A DNA stretch of 64,000 bases from the NCBI GenBank assembly GCA_964221845.1, contig CAXPZW010000037.1:17605-81604 (forward strand). The letters run 5' to 3'. The position numbers and the translations under genes were made by a program. A model generated the notes under the pieces. That model was not told the origin of the DNA. It saw only the letters and a list, made by a program, of their open reading frames with translations, and made no database searches. Every line of letters begins with the position of its first letter. Within the stretch, counting starts at the first letter, position 1. Below, piece after piece: positions 40,666 to 49,683 of this stretch. This stretch comes from CAXPZW01 sp964221845 (GTDB lineage: Bacteria > Bacteroidota > Bacteroidia > Flavobacteriales_D > Sanyastnellaceae).

Positions 40666-40729
40666 TCCTGACCGGCATTTTTTGCGGTTTTTTGGTGCTT
40701 TGGCGTCCCGCGATGCTAGGGGAGAACCC

Positions 40730-40737
40730 TACATTTG
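40730..40737 (+). promoter_or_regulatory. -7 promoter box of the TonB-dependent receptor
   Basis: TACATTTG, an exact match, 34 bases before ATG 40772. It supports that start over the earlier in-frame ATG 40682. Confidence 0.55.
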
Positions 40738-40771
40738 CCACCGGCCTGAATGGGCCCAACCGAAACCTTGC

Positions 40772-43111
40772 ATGGGAAAGACTTTTGACCTCCTAAAATC
40801 GGCACTCACACTGGTGCTGATTCTCGTGGCTTTTGTGGCCACCGCGCAAACCGCTGGCAAAGAAGGTACGCTGCGCGGCTTCATCACCGACGCCAACTCC
40901 AAGGAGCCCGTCCTGTTTGCCGCTGTGTACCTCGAGGGCACCAACTTCAGCACCCAGACCGATGTCAACGGGTACTACTCCATCACCAAGATTCCATACG
41001 GCACTTACACCGTGGTGATTTCGAGTGTAGAAACCGAGGAGCTCCGCAAGGAAGTCGTCATCGAACGTTCCCTGACTTCACGCAACTACGAGGTCACCAG
41101 TAAAACCTACCAAGTGGGTACTGCTGAGGTGAGCACCTCCGGCGGCGAGCAAAAGAACCAGGTCCGCATCTCGGTAGAAAGCATCCAACCGCAGGACATC
41201 AAGAAGATCCCATCGTTCGGTGGTACGCCTGACTTGGTGCAGGTCCTGCAAGTGCTTCCGGGTTTTGTATCCACCGGAGACCAAGGTGGCCAGCTGTACA
41301 TCCGCGGCGGTTCACCTGTGCAAAACAAAGTGTTGTTGGACGGCATGATCGTTTACAACCCGTTCCACTCGATTGGCCTCTTCTCGGTGTTTGATACCGA
41401 CATCATCCGCAACGCAGACATTTACACCGGCGGTTTCAACGCCGAGTACGGCGGGCGCATCAGCTCGGTGATGGACATCACCACGCGCAACGGAAGCAAG
41501 ACCAAGTTCGGGGGCGCCGCAGGCATCAGCCCGTTTGGAGCGCGACTCTTGCTGGAAGGCCCACTGCGTAAAGCCAAAGAGGGCAAAGGCACCATCTCGT
41601 ACCTGTTCTCAGGCAAGCAGTCTTACTTGGACCAGACCTCTAAAATCCTCTACAACTATGTAGACGACGAAGGTCTTCCCTTCCAATACCAAGACATCTA
41701 CGGCAAGGTATCGTTTGCCGGTCCTTCGGGTTCGAGCTTCAACGTGTTCGGATTCAACTTCTCTGACCAGGTGAATTACCAAGCCGTTTCGGACCTCAAC
41801 TGGAACAACGCCGGGGGAGGGTTCAACTTTGTGGTGGTGCCTTCGGGCTCGCCGGTGTTGATCGACGGTAACTTCTCGGTGTCGGACTACCGCGTGCAGC
41901 TGGTAGAAGAGGGATTGCCCGAGCGCTTCAGCCAGATCAACGGCTTCAACTTTGGCCTGAACTTCAAGTACCTGTTGGGTGAGAGCGAATTCAAGTATGG
42001 CATCCAAGCCGTGGGTCGCCGCACTGATTTCCAAACCTTCAACGCCCTGGGTGTGAAGGTGGAGCAAATCGAGAACACCACCGAGATGGGCATCTACATG
42101 CGCTACAAGTACCAGAAGGGCAACTTGATCATTGAGCCTTCGTTCCGCGCGCAGTACTACGCCTCGTTGGCCAAGCTTTCTCCCGAGCCGCGCTTGGGCA
42201 TCAAGTACAAGGTCAACGAGATCTTCCGCCTCAAGGCAGCCGCCGGTATCTATACCCAGAACCTGATCGCTGCCAACTCTGACCGCGACGTGGTCAACCT
42301 GTTCTACGGCTTCCTCGCCGGCCCCGAAAACCTCCAAGACGAATTCCTGGATTCCGACGGTTCCATCCGCGAAATTGAGGATCCGCTCCAGCGCGCGCAG
42401 CACTTGATCGCCGGTTTTGAGTACGACCTCACTGAGCGCCTCAACCTGAACGTAGAAGGGTACTACAAGCGCTTCTCGCAGTTGACCAACACCAACCGCA
42501 ACAAGCTCTTCGCCGACAACATTGACAACCAAGATGTTCCCGAAACACTCCGCAAGGATTTCATCGTAGAGAGCGGCTTCGCCCAAGGGGTGGACGTGGT
42601 GCTCAAGTACGAGACCAAAGAAACCTACCTGTGGTTTGTGTACTCGCTCGGCAACGTAGACCGTTGGGACAGCTTCCAGTGGTACGACCCGGTGTTTGAC
42701 CGCCGTCACAACGTGAATTTTGTTGCCTCACAGGCCTTCGGCCAGGAAGGCGAATGGGAACTCAATGCCCGCTGGAATCTAGGTTCGGGTCTGCCATTTA
42801 CCCAAACCCAAGGCTTTTACCAACCCGTGGAAGTGGACGGCGGTGTAGGTTCGGACCCGCTCACCGACAACCCGGGCGATCTGGGCATCAGCTATGCCGG
42901 ACTCAACGAAGGCCGTTTGCCAGTGTACCACCGTATGGACTTGAGCGTGCGCCGCACCTTCACCTTCAGCGAGGACAGCGCGCTGGAAATCACCGCTGGT
43001 GTGACCAACGTTTACAGTCGCGAAAACGTGTTCTACGTGAACCGTGTGACCAACGAGGTGGTGAACCAGCTGCCCATTCTGCCGAGCATCGGTTTGGACT
43101 TCACTTTCTAA
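40772..43111 (+). CDS. TonB-dependent receptor with carboxypeptidase-like N-terminal domain
   Basis: 779 residues, outer membrane. A signal peptide (LTLVLILVAFVATAQ) and a carboxypeptidase-regulatory-like domain (GTLRGFITDANSKEPVLFAAV) precede the plug (PSFGGTPDLVQVLQVLPGFV; LYIRGGSPVQNKVLLDGM). A 22-strand barrel then ends in the usual C-terminal strand SIGLDFTF. No SusD partner is adjacent, so this is not a typical polysaccharide-utilisation pair, and the ligand is unknown. It is a single gene with its own promoter. Confidence 0.94.
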   Translation: MGKTFDLLKSALTLVLILVAFVATAQTAGKEGTLRGFITDANSKEPVLFAAVYLEGTNFSTQTDVNGYYSITKIPYGTYTVVISSVETEELRKEVVIERSLTSRNYEVTSKTYQVGTAEVSTSGGEQKNQVRISVESIQPQDIKKIPSFGGTPDLVQVLQVLPGFVSTGDQGGQLYIRGGSPVQNKVLLDGMIVYNPFHSIGLFSVFDTDIIRNADIYTGGFNAEYGGRISSVMDITTRNGSKTKFGGAAGISPFGARLLLEGPLRKAKEGKGTISYLFSGKQSYLDQTSKILYNYVDDEGLPFQYQDIYGKVSFAGPSGSSFNVFGFNFSDQVNYQAVSDLNWNNAGGGFNFVVVPSGSPVLIDGNFSVSDYRVQLVEEGLPERFSQINGFNFGLNFKYLLGESEFKYGIQAVGRRTDFQTFNALGVKVEQIENTTEMGIYMRYKYQKGNLIIEPSFRAQYYASLAKLSPEPRLGIKYKVNEIFRLKAAAGIYTQNLIAANSDRDVVNLFYGFLAGPENLQDEFLDSDGSIREIEDPLQRAQHLIAGFEYDLTERLNLNVEGYYKRFSQLTNTNRNKLFADNIDNQDVPETLRKDFIVESGFAQGVDVVLKYETKETYLWFVYSLGNVDRWDSFQWYDPVFDRRHNVNFVASQAFGQEGEWELNARWNLGSGLPFTQTQGFYQPVEVDGGVGSDPLTDNPGDLGISYAGLNEGRLPVYHRMDLSVRRTFTFSEDSALEITAGVTNVYSRENVFYVNRVTNEVVNQLPILPSIGLDFTF

Positions 43112-43129
43112 GAAAACCGGGATTCTGAA

Positions 43130-44782
43130 TTAGGATTCCAGCAGCTCACGGGCGGAGGCGCGCGCCGCTTCGGTCACGTTGGAGCCTGCGATCATCTCTG
43201 CAATTTCCTGCACGCGAGACTCGGCGTCCAGCACCTGCAATCCGGTGCGTGTGGACTGCCCGTTGGTGGTCTTGAATACCTTGTATTGGCTCGCAGCCAA
43301 TCCGGCAATCGAGGGTTGGTGGGTGATGACCACCAGTTGCGAGTGTGTGCTCAATTCACGCAAGACCAGGCCCATTTTGCGGGCCATCTCTCCACTGATG
43401 CCCGTGTCGATTTCGTCAAAAATCAAACAGGGCAAGTTGCGGCGTTTGGCCAAGGCGGCCTTGAGTGCCAGCATTACCCGAGACATTTCGCCGCCGGAAG
43501 CCACCTTGGTCAGCGGCAGGGCAGGGGAGCCTGGGTTGGCCGTAAAGGTGAACGTGGCGCGGTCGCGGCCAGAGGCACCACAGTCGTCCATGCGTTGCAG
43601 GTCTACGTCCAACACGGCGCGTTCCAGCCCGAGTGCGTCCAGCATACTGCGTAGGTCGGCCACCACGGTGGGGACGGCGCCGGCGCGGCTGGTGCTCAGC
43701 GCGTCTGCGCGCGACAACAGGGATTCCAGTGCGTCTGCTTCCGCTGTGGCAAGCGCTTCGAGTTGGCTGTCGCTTTGGGCGGTTTGTCCCAAAGCGCTGC
43801 GTAGTTCATCACGTTTGTCTACCAAGGCCTGCACCGAATCTGCCAAGTGCTTTTGCTGCAGGGAAATCAAGGCGTTCAGATGCTCGCGAGCGGTAAGCAG
43901 CGATTCGGGGTCGCTGTCGGTGTGCTGAGCGAGTTCCTCGGCGGTGGCGGCCAGGTCGTTGACCTCGATCACCACCGATTTGAGCCGTTCGGCCAATTCC
44001 GAGAGTTCTGGGCTGACGTCGGCAATGCGGTCTGCGGCTTGCTGGGCCCCAGCCAATTGCGCTTCGGCAGCGGATTCCCCGCCTTGCAAGTGTCCATACA
44101 CGGCCGAAAGCGCATGACGAATTTCATCTGCGCGTTCCATACGGGCCACGTCGATTTCCAGGGTGTCCAAGTCCAGCTCGTCCAGGGGCAGGGCCTCCAA
44201 TTCACGGAGTTGGAAGGCCATGTAATCGGCATCGCGTTTCCATTGCTCCACTTGTTCGCGCAGGGTGAGGTGTGCGTCGCGGGCGGTTTGCCAAGTGTCG
44301 AACGCGGCAGCGTAGGCGGCCTTCTGTTCGGTATTGCCAGCTACGGCATCCAGCACGCCCAGTTGGAAGGTGGCGTCAGCCAATATGCTGTTGGCGTGTT
44401 GCGAGTGGATGTCCACCACGCGCGCGGCCAACTCGCGGGTCACGTTGAGGGCAACTGGGGTGTCGTTGATGAAGGAGCGGGACTTGCCCGAGGGAGTGAT
44501 CTCACGGCGCACGATGCACTCTTCCCAGTAGTCCAGGTCGTGGGCATCAAAAAAGGCGCGGTGTTCAGGGCCCATGCGTACCAAGAGTTCCACCACGCAT
44601 TTGCTCTCGTGGTGGTGCAGGGCTTTGAGGTCGGCGCGTTGGCCGAGGGCCAAGCCAAGGGCGCCCAACAGAATGGATTTTCCCGAGCCGGTTTCGCCAG
44701 TGATGGCGGTCATGCCCGGGTGCATGTCTACGTGAAGTTGGTCGATCAGGGCATAGTTGCGGATCGACAGCGATTGGATCAT
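43130..44782 (-). CDS. recN: DNA repair protein RecN
   Basis: SMC-like ATPase that acts in double-strand-break repair. It has 550 residues, the usual size. It has the N-terminal head IQSLSIRNYALIDQLHVDM with Walker A GETGSGKS (residues 29-36), about 250 residues of coiled coil, then the ABC signature VASGGEMSRVMLALKAAL and Walker B LPCLIFDEIDTGISGEMA. The start ATG overlaps the porD stop by one base (TAATG). It is the last gene of a unit coaBC-porD-recN; this order downstream of bamD-rpoZ is one I know from flavobacteria. Confidence 0.97.
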   Translation of the reverse strand: MIQSLSIRNYALIDQLHVDMHPGMTAITGETGSGKSILLGALGLALGQRADLKALHHHESKCVVELLVRMGPEHRAFFDAHDLDYWEECIVRREITPSGKSRSFINDTPVALNVTRELAARVVDIHSQHANSILADATFQLGVLDAVAGNTEQKAAYAAAFDTWQTARDAHLTLREQVEQWKRDADYMAFQLRELEALPLDELDLDTLEIDVARMERADEIRHALSAVYGHLQGGESAAEAQLAGAQQAADRIADVSPELSELAERLKSVVIEVNDLAATAEELAQHTDSDPESLLTAREHLNALISLQQKHLADSVQALVDKRDELRSALGQTAQSDSQLEALATAEADALESLLSRADALSTSRAGAVPTVVADLRSMLDALGLERAVLDVDLQRMDDCGASGRDRATFTFTANPGSPALPLTKVASGGEMSRVMLALKAALAKRRNLPCLIFDEIDTGISGEMARKMGLVLRELSTHSQLVVITHQPSIAGLAASQYKVFKTTNGQSTRTGLQVLDAESRVQEIAEMIAGSNVTEAARASARELLES

Positions 44783-45684
44783 TACCCGACGAGTTTGTCG
44801 TATTTCGAAATGTTACCCGGGTCGATCAGCTTGAGGATGTTGAACACACGCAACTTCTCTTCCTGTTCGGCCGGTCCGAAAAGGTTCACCAATTCATCGG
44901 CTTTTGCAAGGAAAAACAGCTGCATGTTGTAACTGGACGGTTTGATCTGGTGGATGGTACGCAGCGCCACGATCGCGTCCGAAATGTTTTGACGCGCGAG
45001 GGTGGGATCCTCGTAGGCCAAGTCCATGCCCTGACGGTGGTATTCGTAGGCCGCCTTGCGCAGCGGCTTGAAGGTTTGGCTGAGGATGTTCTCCACCAAG
45101 GCAAAGCGGTTGCGCTGGTCGCCGGATGCGGTCCAGCCGCCTTCACCCGCGTTTTGGGCGTTGGCCACCACGGTTTGGGCCTTCAAGAAGAACGGGGTGC
45201 CGCCTTCCAACTCAAAGGTGTCGTAGTCAAAGGCCAGCATCATGTACGCGTAGTACCCCAGCAGGGAAGACAGGTTGTCGCGGTGCTGGTCCAAACCAAA
45301 GGTGATGAAGTTGTTGGGCGTAAAGAAGAACGCCACGTCCTGATCGTTGACGGTGAACACCGGAGTTTTGTAATCCGAGTGGTACACCGGACGGCTGCTC
45401 TGGATTTGCAGGCTGCCGCGAAAGCTGGTCTGGGTGGGAGCTTCAGAAATGGTGAGCTGGATGGAGCACTCGATGCGCTCGTCCACGTCAAAGGCGTCGT
45501 CGGTCCATTTGCGGGTGTTCATGAAGTCGGCCATCACTTCTTCGAGGGCCTGGAATACGTCGGCTTCTACGTTGGACACCTGCGGTGCAATCACCGAGAC
45601 GTTGCAGTTGAATTCTTGGGCAAAAACGGCCGAGCCAAACAGGCTCAGCAAGCAGGCAACGAGCGTGCTTTTGAAAAGCGTCAT
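44782..45684 (-). CDS. porD: Type IX secretion protein PorD (DUF4835)
   Basis: 300 residues. A signal peptide (TLFKSTLVACLLSLFGSAVFAQ) precedes the family core: EFNCNVSVIAPQVS, FMNTRKWTDDAFDVDERIEC, ISEAPTQTSFRGSLQIQSSR and the NFITFGLDQHRDNLSSLLGY segment. PorD is needed for T9SS function in gliding and secreting Bacteroidota; its mechanism is not defined. It overlaps coaBC by 4 bp at its 5' end (ATGA) and recN by 1 bp at its 3' end, so the three are tightly coupled. Confidence 0.95.
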   Translation of the reverse strand: MTLFKSTLVACLLSLFGSAVFAQEFNCNVSVIAPQVSNVEADVFQALEEVMADFMNTRKWTDDAFDVDERIECSIQLTISEAPTQTSFRGSLQIQSSRPVYHSDYKTPVFTVNDQDVAFFFTPNNFITFGLDQHRDNLSSLLGYYAYMMLAFDYDTFELEGGTPFFLKAQTVVANAQNAGEGGWTASGDQRNRFALVENILSQTFKPLRKAAYEYHRQGMDLAYEDPTLARQNISDAIVALRTIHQIKPSSYNMQLFFLAKADELVNLFGPAEQEEKLRVFNILKLIDPGNISKYDKLVG

Positions 45685-46889
45685 GCTGAAATGATTTCGG
45701 TAATGGCGGCGGCAATGTCGCGAGCGACGTCCGCCTTCGATTTCAACTCAAAGCTACGCATTTTATTGCCCTTGAACAGCAGGGTAACCTTGTTGGTATC
45801 GGTGGCAAAACCAGCGCCCGGATCGTTGAGCGAATTCAGGACAATGAGGTCCAGGTTTTTGCGCTCCAGCTTGCCCCGCGCGTGTTCCAGCTCGTTTTGG
45901 GTTTCGAGTGCAAAGCCCACCAATACCTGATCATCGCGGCGTTTGCTTCCAAGGGTGGCCAGCACATCGGTGGTTTTTTCCAAGCGCACTTCCAACGCGT
46001 CGCCGGCTTTCTTGATTTTTTGGTCCGCACGGTGGGCAGGTCGGTAGTCTGCCACGGCAGCGGCCATCACCGCAATGTCCACCTCCGAAAAGCGCGCGGT
46101 GCACGCCTCAAGCAGTTCTTGGGCACTCTCGATGCGGGTGAAGCTGGCCAAGCCTTCGGGCTGGGGCAGGGAAGAGGGGCCCGAGACCAGGTGGACCTCG
46201 GCGCCCAATGAAGCCAGAGCGGTTGCCACTGCGTAGCCCATTTTTCCGCTGGAGAAGTTGCCGATGAAGCGCACAGGATCCAACCGCTCATAGGTGGGGC
46301 CAGCGCTCACCAGTGCTTGCTTACCCAGCAAGGGTTGGTTGCCAGCAAAGAAGGCGTCCAGGGCATCCAAAATTTCTTCGGGTTCGGCCATACGGCCTTT
46401 GCCGTGCAGGCCAGAGGCCAATTCGCCGGTGCCGGGTTCAATGATGTGGTTCCCAAACGCAGTGAGCTTTTCCAAGTTGTCGGTGGTGCTGCCGTGCAAG
46501 AACATGTCACGGTCCATGGCAGGGGCCACAAATACCGGACATTTGGCACTGAGGTAGCAGGCCATCAGAAGGTTGTCGCACACCCCGTTGACCATTTTTC
46601 CCAAGGTGTTGGCCGAGCAGGGCGCTACCACCATGGCATCGCCCCAGAGGCCCACCTCTACGTGGTTGGTCCAGGTGCCGGCTTCCTTGCTTTCGGTGAA
46701 GTCGCTCTTGACCGGATTATCGCTCAAAGTGGCCAGGGTGAGCGGTGTGATGAAGTCTTGCGAGGAGGGTGTCATGATTACCTGTACCTCGGCTCCTGCT
46801 TTTTTGAGCAGGCGCACCAGCAGCGCGCTCTTGTAGGCGGCAATCGAGCCGGTGACGGCCACAACGATGTGTTTTCCTCTGAGATGCAT
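45681..46889 (-). CDS. coaBC: Bifunctional phosphopantothenoylcysteine decarboxylase / phosphopantothenate-cysteine ligase
   Basis: Two consecutive steps of coenzyme A synthesis, cytosolic. It has 402 residues. The N-terminal flavoprotein half (CoaC) has VTGSIAAYKSALLVRLLKK, the catalytic His in TNHVEVGLWGDAMVVAPCSA and APAMDRDMF. The C-terminal ligase half (CoaB) has SAGPTYERLDPVRFIGNFSS with SGKMG and the active region VMAAAVADYRP. An intrinsic terminator of rpoZ ends only 10 bp before the ATG, so expression must come from read-through or an internal rpoZ promoter. Confidence 0.97.
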   Translation of the reverse strand: MHLRGKHIVVAVTGSIAAYKSALLVRLLKKAGAEVQVIMTPSSQDFITPLTLATLSDNPVKSDFTESKEAGTWTNHVEVGLWGDAMVVAPCSANTLGKMVNGVCDNLLMACYLSAKCPVFVAPAMDRDMFLHGSTTDNLEKLTAFGNHIIEPGTGELASGLHGKGRMAEPEEILDALDAFFAGNQPLLGKQALVSAGPTYERLDPVRFIGNFSSGKMGYAVATALASLGAEVHLVSGPSSLPQPEGLASFTRIESAQELLEACTARFSEVDIAVMAAAVADYRPAHRADQKIKKAGDALEVRLEKTTDVLATLGSKRRDDQVLVGFALETQNELEHARGKLERKNLDLIVLNSLNDPGAGFATDTNKVTLLFKGNKMRSFELKSKADVARDIAAAITEIISA

Positions 46890-46898
46890 GGGGCAAAA

Positions 46899-46922
46899 AA
46901 AAGATGGCCGCGGCCATCTTTT
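46899..46922 (-). terminator. Perfect 24-bp palindromic terminator between rpoZ and coaBC
   Basis: AAAAGATGGCCG followed by CGGCCATCTTTT is a perfect palindrome. On the minus strand it continues into a run of eight T (TTTTTTTTGCCC). It lies 13 bases after the rpoZ stop and 10 bases before the coaBC start. Confidence 0.85.
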
Positions 46923-46935
46923 GTTCGTGTGCGGC

Positions 46936-47283
46936 TTACTCTTCCGCTTTGGTATTTTCGATATCGGAGTCGGGATAACGGTAGTAAATGTTGTCCTCGT
47001 TCAACTCCTCGAGTGCAATCGAGTGGGGCTTGGGCAACCGCTCGTAGAACTTCGAAATTTCGATTTGCTCGCGGTTTTCGAAGATCTCCTCCAGGTTGTC
47101 CTGGTGGGTGGCGAACTCCTTGAGTTTCGCGTGAAGCTCCTCCTTTATGCCGCTGTTGATCTGGTTCGCACGGCGCGAGAGCAGCACTACTGCTTCGTAG
47201 ATGTTGCCTTGTACGCGTCCGCGAATATCCTTCACTGAGCGGGTTACGGTGGTCTTCTGGGCGTTGGTGTTCTTGTAATCCAT
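46936..47283 (-). CDS. rpoZ: RNA polymerase omega subunit (Bacteroidota type)
   Basis: 115 residues. It contains KTTVTRSVKDIRGRVQGNIY then EAVVLLSRRANQINSGIKEE, the helix and turn that wrap the beta-prime C-terminus, and a Bacteroidota-specific acidic tail (EELNEDNIYYRYPDSDI). It is needed for RNA polymerase assembly and stability. It sits 5 bp after bamD on the same strand, the standard order in flavobacteria, and is followed by a strong terminator. Confidence 0.92.
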   Translation of the reverse strand: MDYKNTNAQKTTVTRSVKDIRGRVQGNIYEAVVLLSRRANQINSGIKEELHAKLKEFATHQDNLEEIFENREQIEISKFYERLPKPHSIALEELNEDNIYYRYPDSDIENTKAEE

Positions 47284-47288
47284 AGCGG

Positions 47289-48080
47289 CTATTTCATCGC
47301 GTCTAAGGCGCTTTGAGCGCGGTTGTACCAGGCTTCTGCTTCCTTCTGGCGCGAACTGTCCGGGAAATAAGCCACAAAATTAAAATAACTTTCGACAGCT
47401 TCGGCGTAGCGCGAGGCTTTCTTGTCTTCGATGCTGCGTTCTGCGTAAAGCGTGTTGGCTTCGATCAACAGCAGCATCACGTCTTCGCGGTACGGTGTGC
47501 CAGGGTTGCGGTCCAGCACCTCTTGCAGCGCCACGCGTGCCGATTTGTACTTCTCGGTTTTCACATACAACGCGGCCACCTCGTATTGCTTGGTGTCGAG
47601 CTTGGCGTTGAGGGTTTCCACCATGGTGTTGCACGAGTCCTTGAGCACCGCGTCTGGGAAGCGGTCCACAAATACTTGGAACTCACTGATGGCCAGGCGG
47701 GTGAGGTCTTGATCCAGTGAGTGGGGAGGGCTCAATTTGTACGAGCACATCGCGGCCAAGAACAAGCTCTCCTCTGCGTAAGCGCTTGTGGGGTAGCTCT
47801 TGGTGAAGTTCTTGAAGTAGTAGTTGGCCAAGTAGAAGTCACCAATGCAGTAATGCACCTGGGCGTAGGTGAAGTAGATCTGCTCGGCTTCCTCCTTGCC
47901 ACGGTACAGGCCAATGAGCTCTTCCAAAAGCGGAAGTGCCTTGTAGCACTCGCCTTCGTTGTAGTAACGAAGGGCGGCTTCCAGCTTTTCAGACTGGGTC
48001 CCGTCTTTGAGGATTTTGTTGTACTCGCTGCAGCTTGAGAAGGCTACGGCCAGCACCAGAAACATCAGGAGTGTTCGCAT
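47289..48080 (-). CDS. bamD: Outer membrane assembly lipoprotein BamD
   Basis: 263 residues. The lipoprotein signal (LLMFLVLAVAFSSC) is followed by five tetratricopeptide-like repeats: YYNEGECYKALPLLEELIG, YTYAQ-type helices such as YFTYAQVHYCIGDFYLANYY, and the LAISEFQVFVDRFPDAVLKD repeat. BamD works with BamA to insert beta-barrel proteins. ATG 48080 was chosen because the lipobox then lies at the proper distance and a TATATTTG promoter is just upstream; the frame is open to GTG 48131. It is the first gene of bamD-rpoZ. Confidence 0.93.
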   Translation of the reverse strand: MRTLLMFLVLAVAFSSCSEYNKILKDGTQSEKLEAALRYYNEGECYKALPLLEELIGLYRGKEEAEQIYFTYAQVHYCIGDFYLANYYFKNFTKSYPTSAYAEESLFLAAMCSYKLSPPHSLDQDLTRLAISEFQVFVDRFPDAVLKDSCNTMVETLNAKLDTKQYEVAALYVKTEKYKSARVALQEVLDRNPGTPYREDVMLLLIEANTLYAERSIEDKKASRYAEAVESYFNFVAYFPDSSRQKEAEAWYNRAQSALDAMK

Positions 48081-48097
48081 GTGCACAAGTGGGACGG

Positions 48098-48105
48098 CAA
48101 ATATA
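48098..48105 (-). promoter_or_regulatory. -7 promoter box of bamD-rpoZ
   Basis: The minus strand reads TATATTTG, an exact match, 17 bases before ATG 48080. Confidence 0.55.
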
Positions 48106-48319
48106 GCGCCGTAGTTACAATCCGAACGCACGCAGCCCTCGCGTGTTGTCCACCGACTTATCCCTACGCTTCACGCATCGGCAATTGACCGAGAAACGGT
48201 GTTCTGCGCACACGAAAAGCCCGTCATTGCTGAGAAACTTTCAACCCGGTGTGAATAAACACCCGCGCGCGCTTACACGAGGCCGATGTGGAATACGGAC
48301 CTTTGTCTTTTGGGCACTG

Positions 48320-48350
48320 TTTGTGCAGACCGTGTGAAGCCGTACCTTTG
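48320..48350 (+). promoter_or_regulatory. Full promoter TTTG-N19-TACCTTTG of the serine palmitoyltransferase gene
   Basis: TTTG at 48320-48323 and TACCTTTG at 48343-48350 are separated by 19 bases. This is the best match in the window to the Bacteroidota -33/-7 consensus. The transcript would have a leader of about 70 bases. Confidence 0.7.
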
Positions 48351-48370
48351 CGGCCCTTTTTCAAAGACAC

Positions 48371-48412
48371 GGTCCGCGCAGTGGACCTCCCGCTCCGTCC
48401 GGGTTTGACGGA
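48371..48412 (+). promoter_or_regulatory. Two tandem hairpins in the serine palmitoyltransferase leader
   Basis: GGTCC (48371-48375), 7-base loop, GGACC (48383-48387). Then TCCGTC (48394-48399), 7-base loop, GACGGA (48407-48412). Both lie in the leader between promoter and ATG 48429, and the bases before the ATG have no clear ribosome site. Confidence 0.4.
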
Positions 48413-48428
48413 TTAAAAGTTGGAATAG

Positions 48429-49676
48429 ATGGACATTTTTGATCGCATCAAAGCCTACAAAGGCCCCCTCGGTCAGCACGCAGAAGCGTCGCACGGTTAC
48501 TTCACCTTCCCCAAACTGGAAGGCCCCATTGCCAACCGCATGAAGTTCCGCGGCAAGGACGTGTTGGTGTGGAGCATCAACAACTACCTGGGCCTTTGCA
48601 ACCACCCCGAAGTACGTGAGGTGGACGCCAAAGCCTCTGCAGAATGGGGCATGGGATACCCCATGGGCGCCCGTATGATGAGCGGCCACACCGAAGTGCA
48701 CGAACAACTCGAGCGCGAGCTTGCCGACTTCATGCAGAAGGAGGACGCTTACCTGCTCAACTTCGGATACCAAGGATGCCAGAGCACCATTGAAGCGCTC
48801 GTGAGCCGCAACGATGTGATCGTTTACGACAGCGAGTCGCACGCCTGCATGGTAGACGGCGTACGTCTGCACCAAGGCAAGCGCTTTGTATTCCAGCACA
48901 ACGACATGGACAGCTTCCGTCGCCAGATGGAGCGCGCCACCAACCTCTGCGCCAAGACAGGCGGCGGTATCCTGGTGGTGACCGAAGGCGTCTTCGGAAT
49001 GGCCGGCGATCAAGGCAAGCTCTCCGAGATCTGCGCCATGAAAGATGAATTCCAATTCCGCCTCTTTGTAGACGACGCACACGGGTTTGGTACCGTTGGC
49101 GAAAACGGCCGCGGCGCCGGTGACTACCAAGGCGTGCAAGAGCACATCGACGTGTACTTTGGCACCTTCGCCAAGGCCATGGCCACCATCGGCGCGTTTG
49201 TAGCTGGTGACCAAGATGTGATCAACTACCTGCGCTACAACTTGCGCTCGCAAGTCTTTGCCAAGTCGCTCCCCATGCCTATCACCGTAGGCGCGCTCAA
49301 GCGTTTGGAAATGATGCGCACCCGTCCCGAGTTCAAAGACAACCTCTGGAAAGTGGCTTCTGCCCTCCAATCCGGTTTGCGCGAAGCGGGCTTCGATTTG
49401 GGCGCCACCAACTCAGCGGTGACTCCGGTATTCCTCAAAGGAAACCTCGGCGAGGCCACCAAGATCACCATGGACCTGCGCGAGAACTACGGCATCTTCT
49501 GTTCCATCGTGGTATACCCTGTTGTGCCTAAGGACGTGATTATGCTCCGTTTGATCCCAACGGCAGTGCATACCCTCGAAGACGTTCAGTACACCATCGA
49601 CACCTTCAAAGAGGTACAGGACAAACTGAACAAAGGTGTTTACGCGGGCGAAGACGTGATCGCCGACTGGAGCTGA
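48429..49676 (+). CDS. spt: Serine palmitoyltransferase (PLP alpha-oxoamine synthase)
   Basis: Condenses L-serine with a fatty acyl-CoA to a 3-ketosphinganine, the first step of sphingolipid synthesis, which Bacteroidota carry out. It has 415 residues. Visible motifs are INNYLGLCNHPEVRE, GARMMSGHTEVHEQLERELA, the His/Asp PLP contacts in FVDDAHGFGTVGENGRG, and the Schiff-base Lys249 in GTFAKAMATIGAF. The related KBL and BioF enzymes have a different N-terminus; the opening MDIFDRIKAYKGPLGQH is of the Bacteroidota serine palmitoyltransferase type. Has its own strong promoter. truA starts 7 bp downstream. Confidence 0.88.
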   Translation: MDIFDRIKAYKGPLGQHAEASHGYFTFPKLEGPIANRMKFRGKDVLVWSINNYLGLCNHPEVREVDAKASAEWGMGYPMGARMMSGHTEVHEQLERELADFMQKEDAYLLNFGYQGCQSTIEALVSRNDVIVYDSESHACMVDGVRLHQGKRFVFQHNDMDSFRRQMERATNLCAKTGGGILVVTEGVFGMAGDQGKLSEICAMKDEFQFRLFVDDAHGFGTVGENGRGAGDYQGVQEHIDVYFGTFAKAMATIGAFVAGDQDVINYLRYNLRSQVFAKSLPMPITVGALKRLEMMRTRPEFKDNLWKVASALQSGLREAGFDLGATNSAVTPVFLKGNLGEATKITMDLRENYGIFCSIVVYPVVPKDVIMLRLIPTAVHTLEDVQYTIDTFKEVQDKLNKGVYAGEDVIADWS

Positions 49677-49683
49677 TCTCACC

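Larger units (their letters stand above)
48081..48428. other. Divergent intergenic region of 348 bp
   Basis: It holds the bamD promoter at the left and the serine palmitoyltransferase promoter and leader at the right. The middle (48130-48310) has no convincing gene. It contains one good DnaA-box-like sequence, TGTGAATAA (48250-48258, inverse of TTATTCACA), and two weak ones, but no AT-rich block. Confidence 0.6.

Noticed and set aside
40772..43111. Polysaccharide-utilisation locus
   Set aside because: The TonB-dependent receptor has no SusD gene and no glycoside hydrolase next to it.
48130..48260. Possible oriC with DnaA boxes
   Set aside because: Only one box (TTATTCACA, inverted, 48250-48258) is good; two others are weak. 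There is no AT-rich unwinding block and no dnaA, dnaN or gidA gene nearby.
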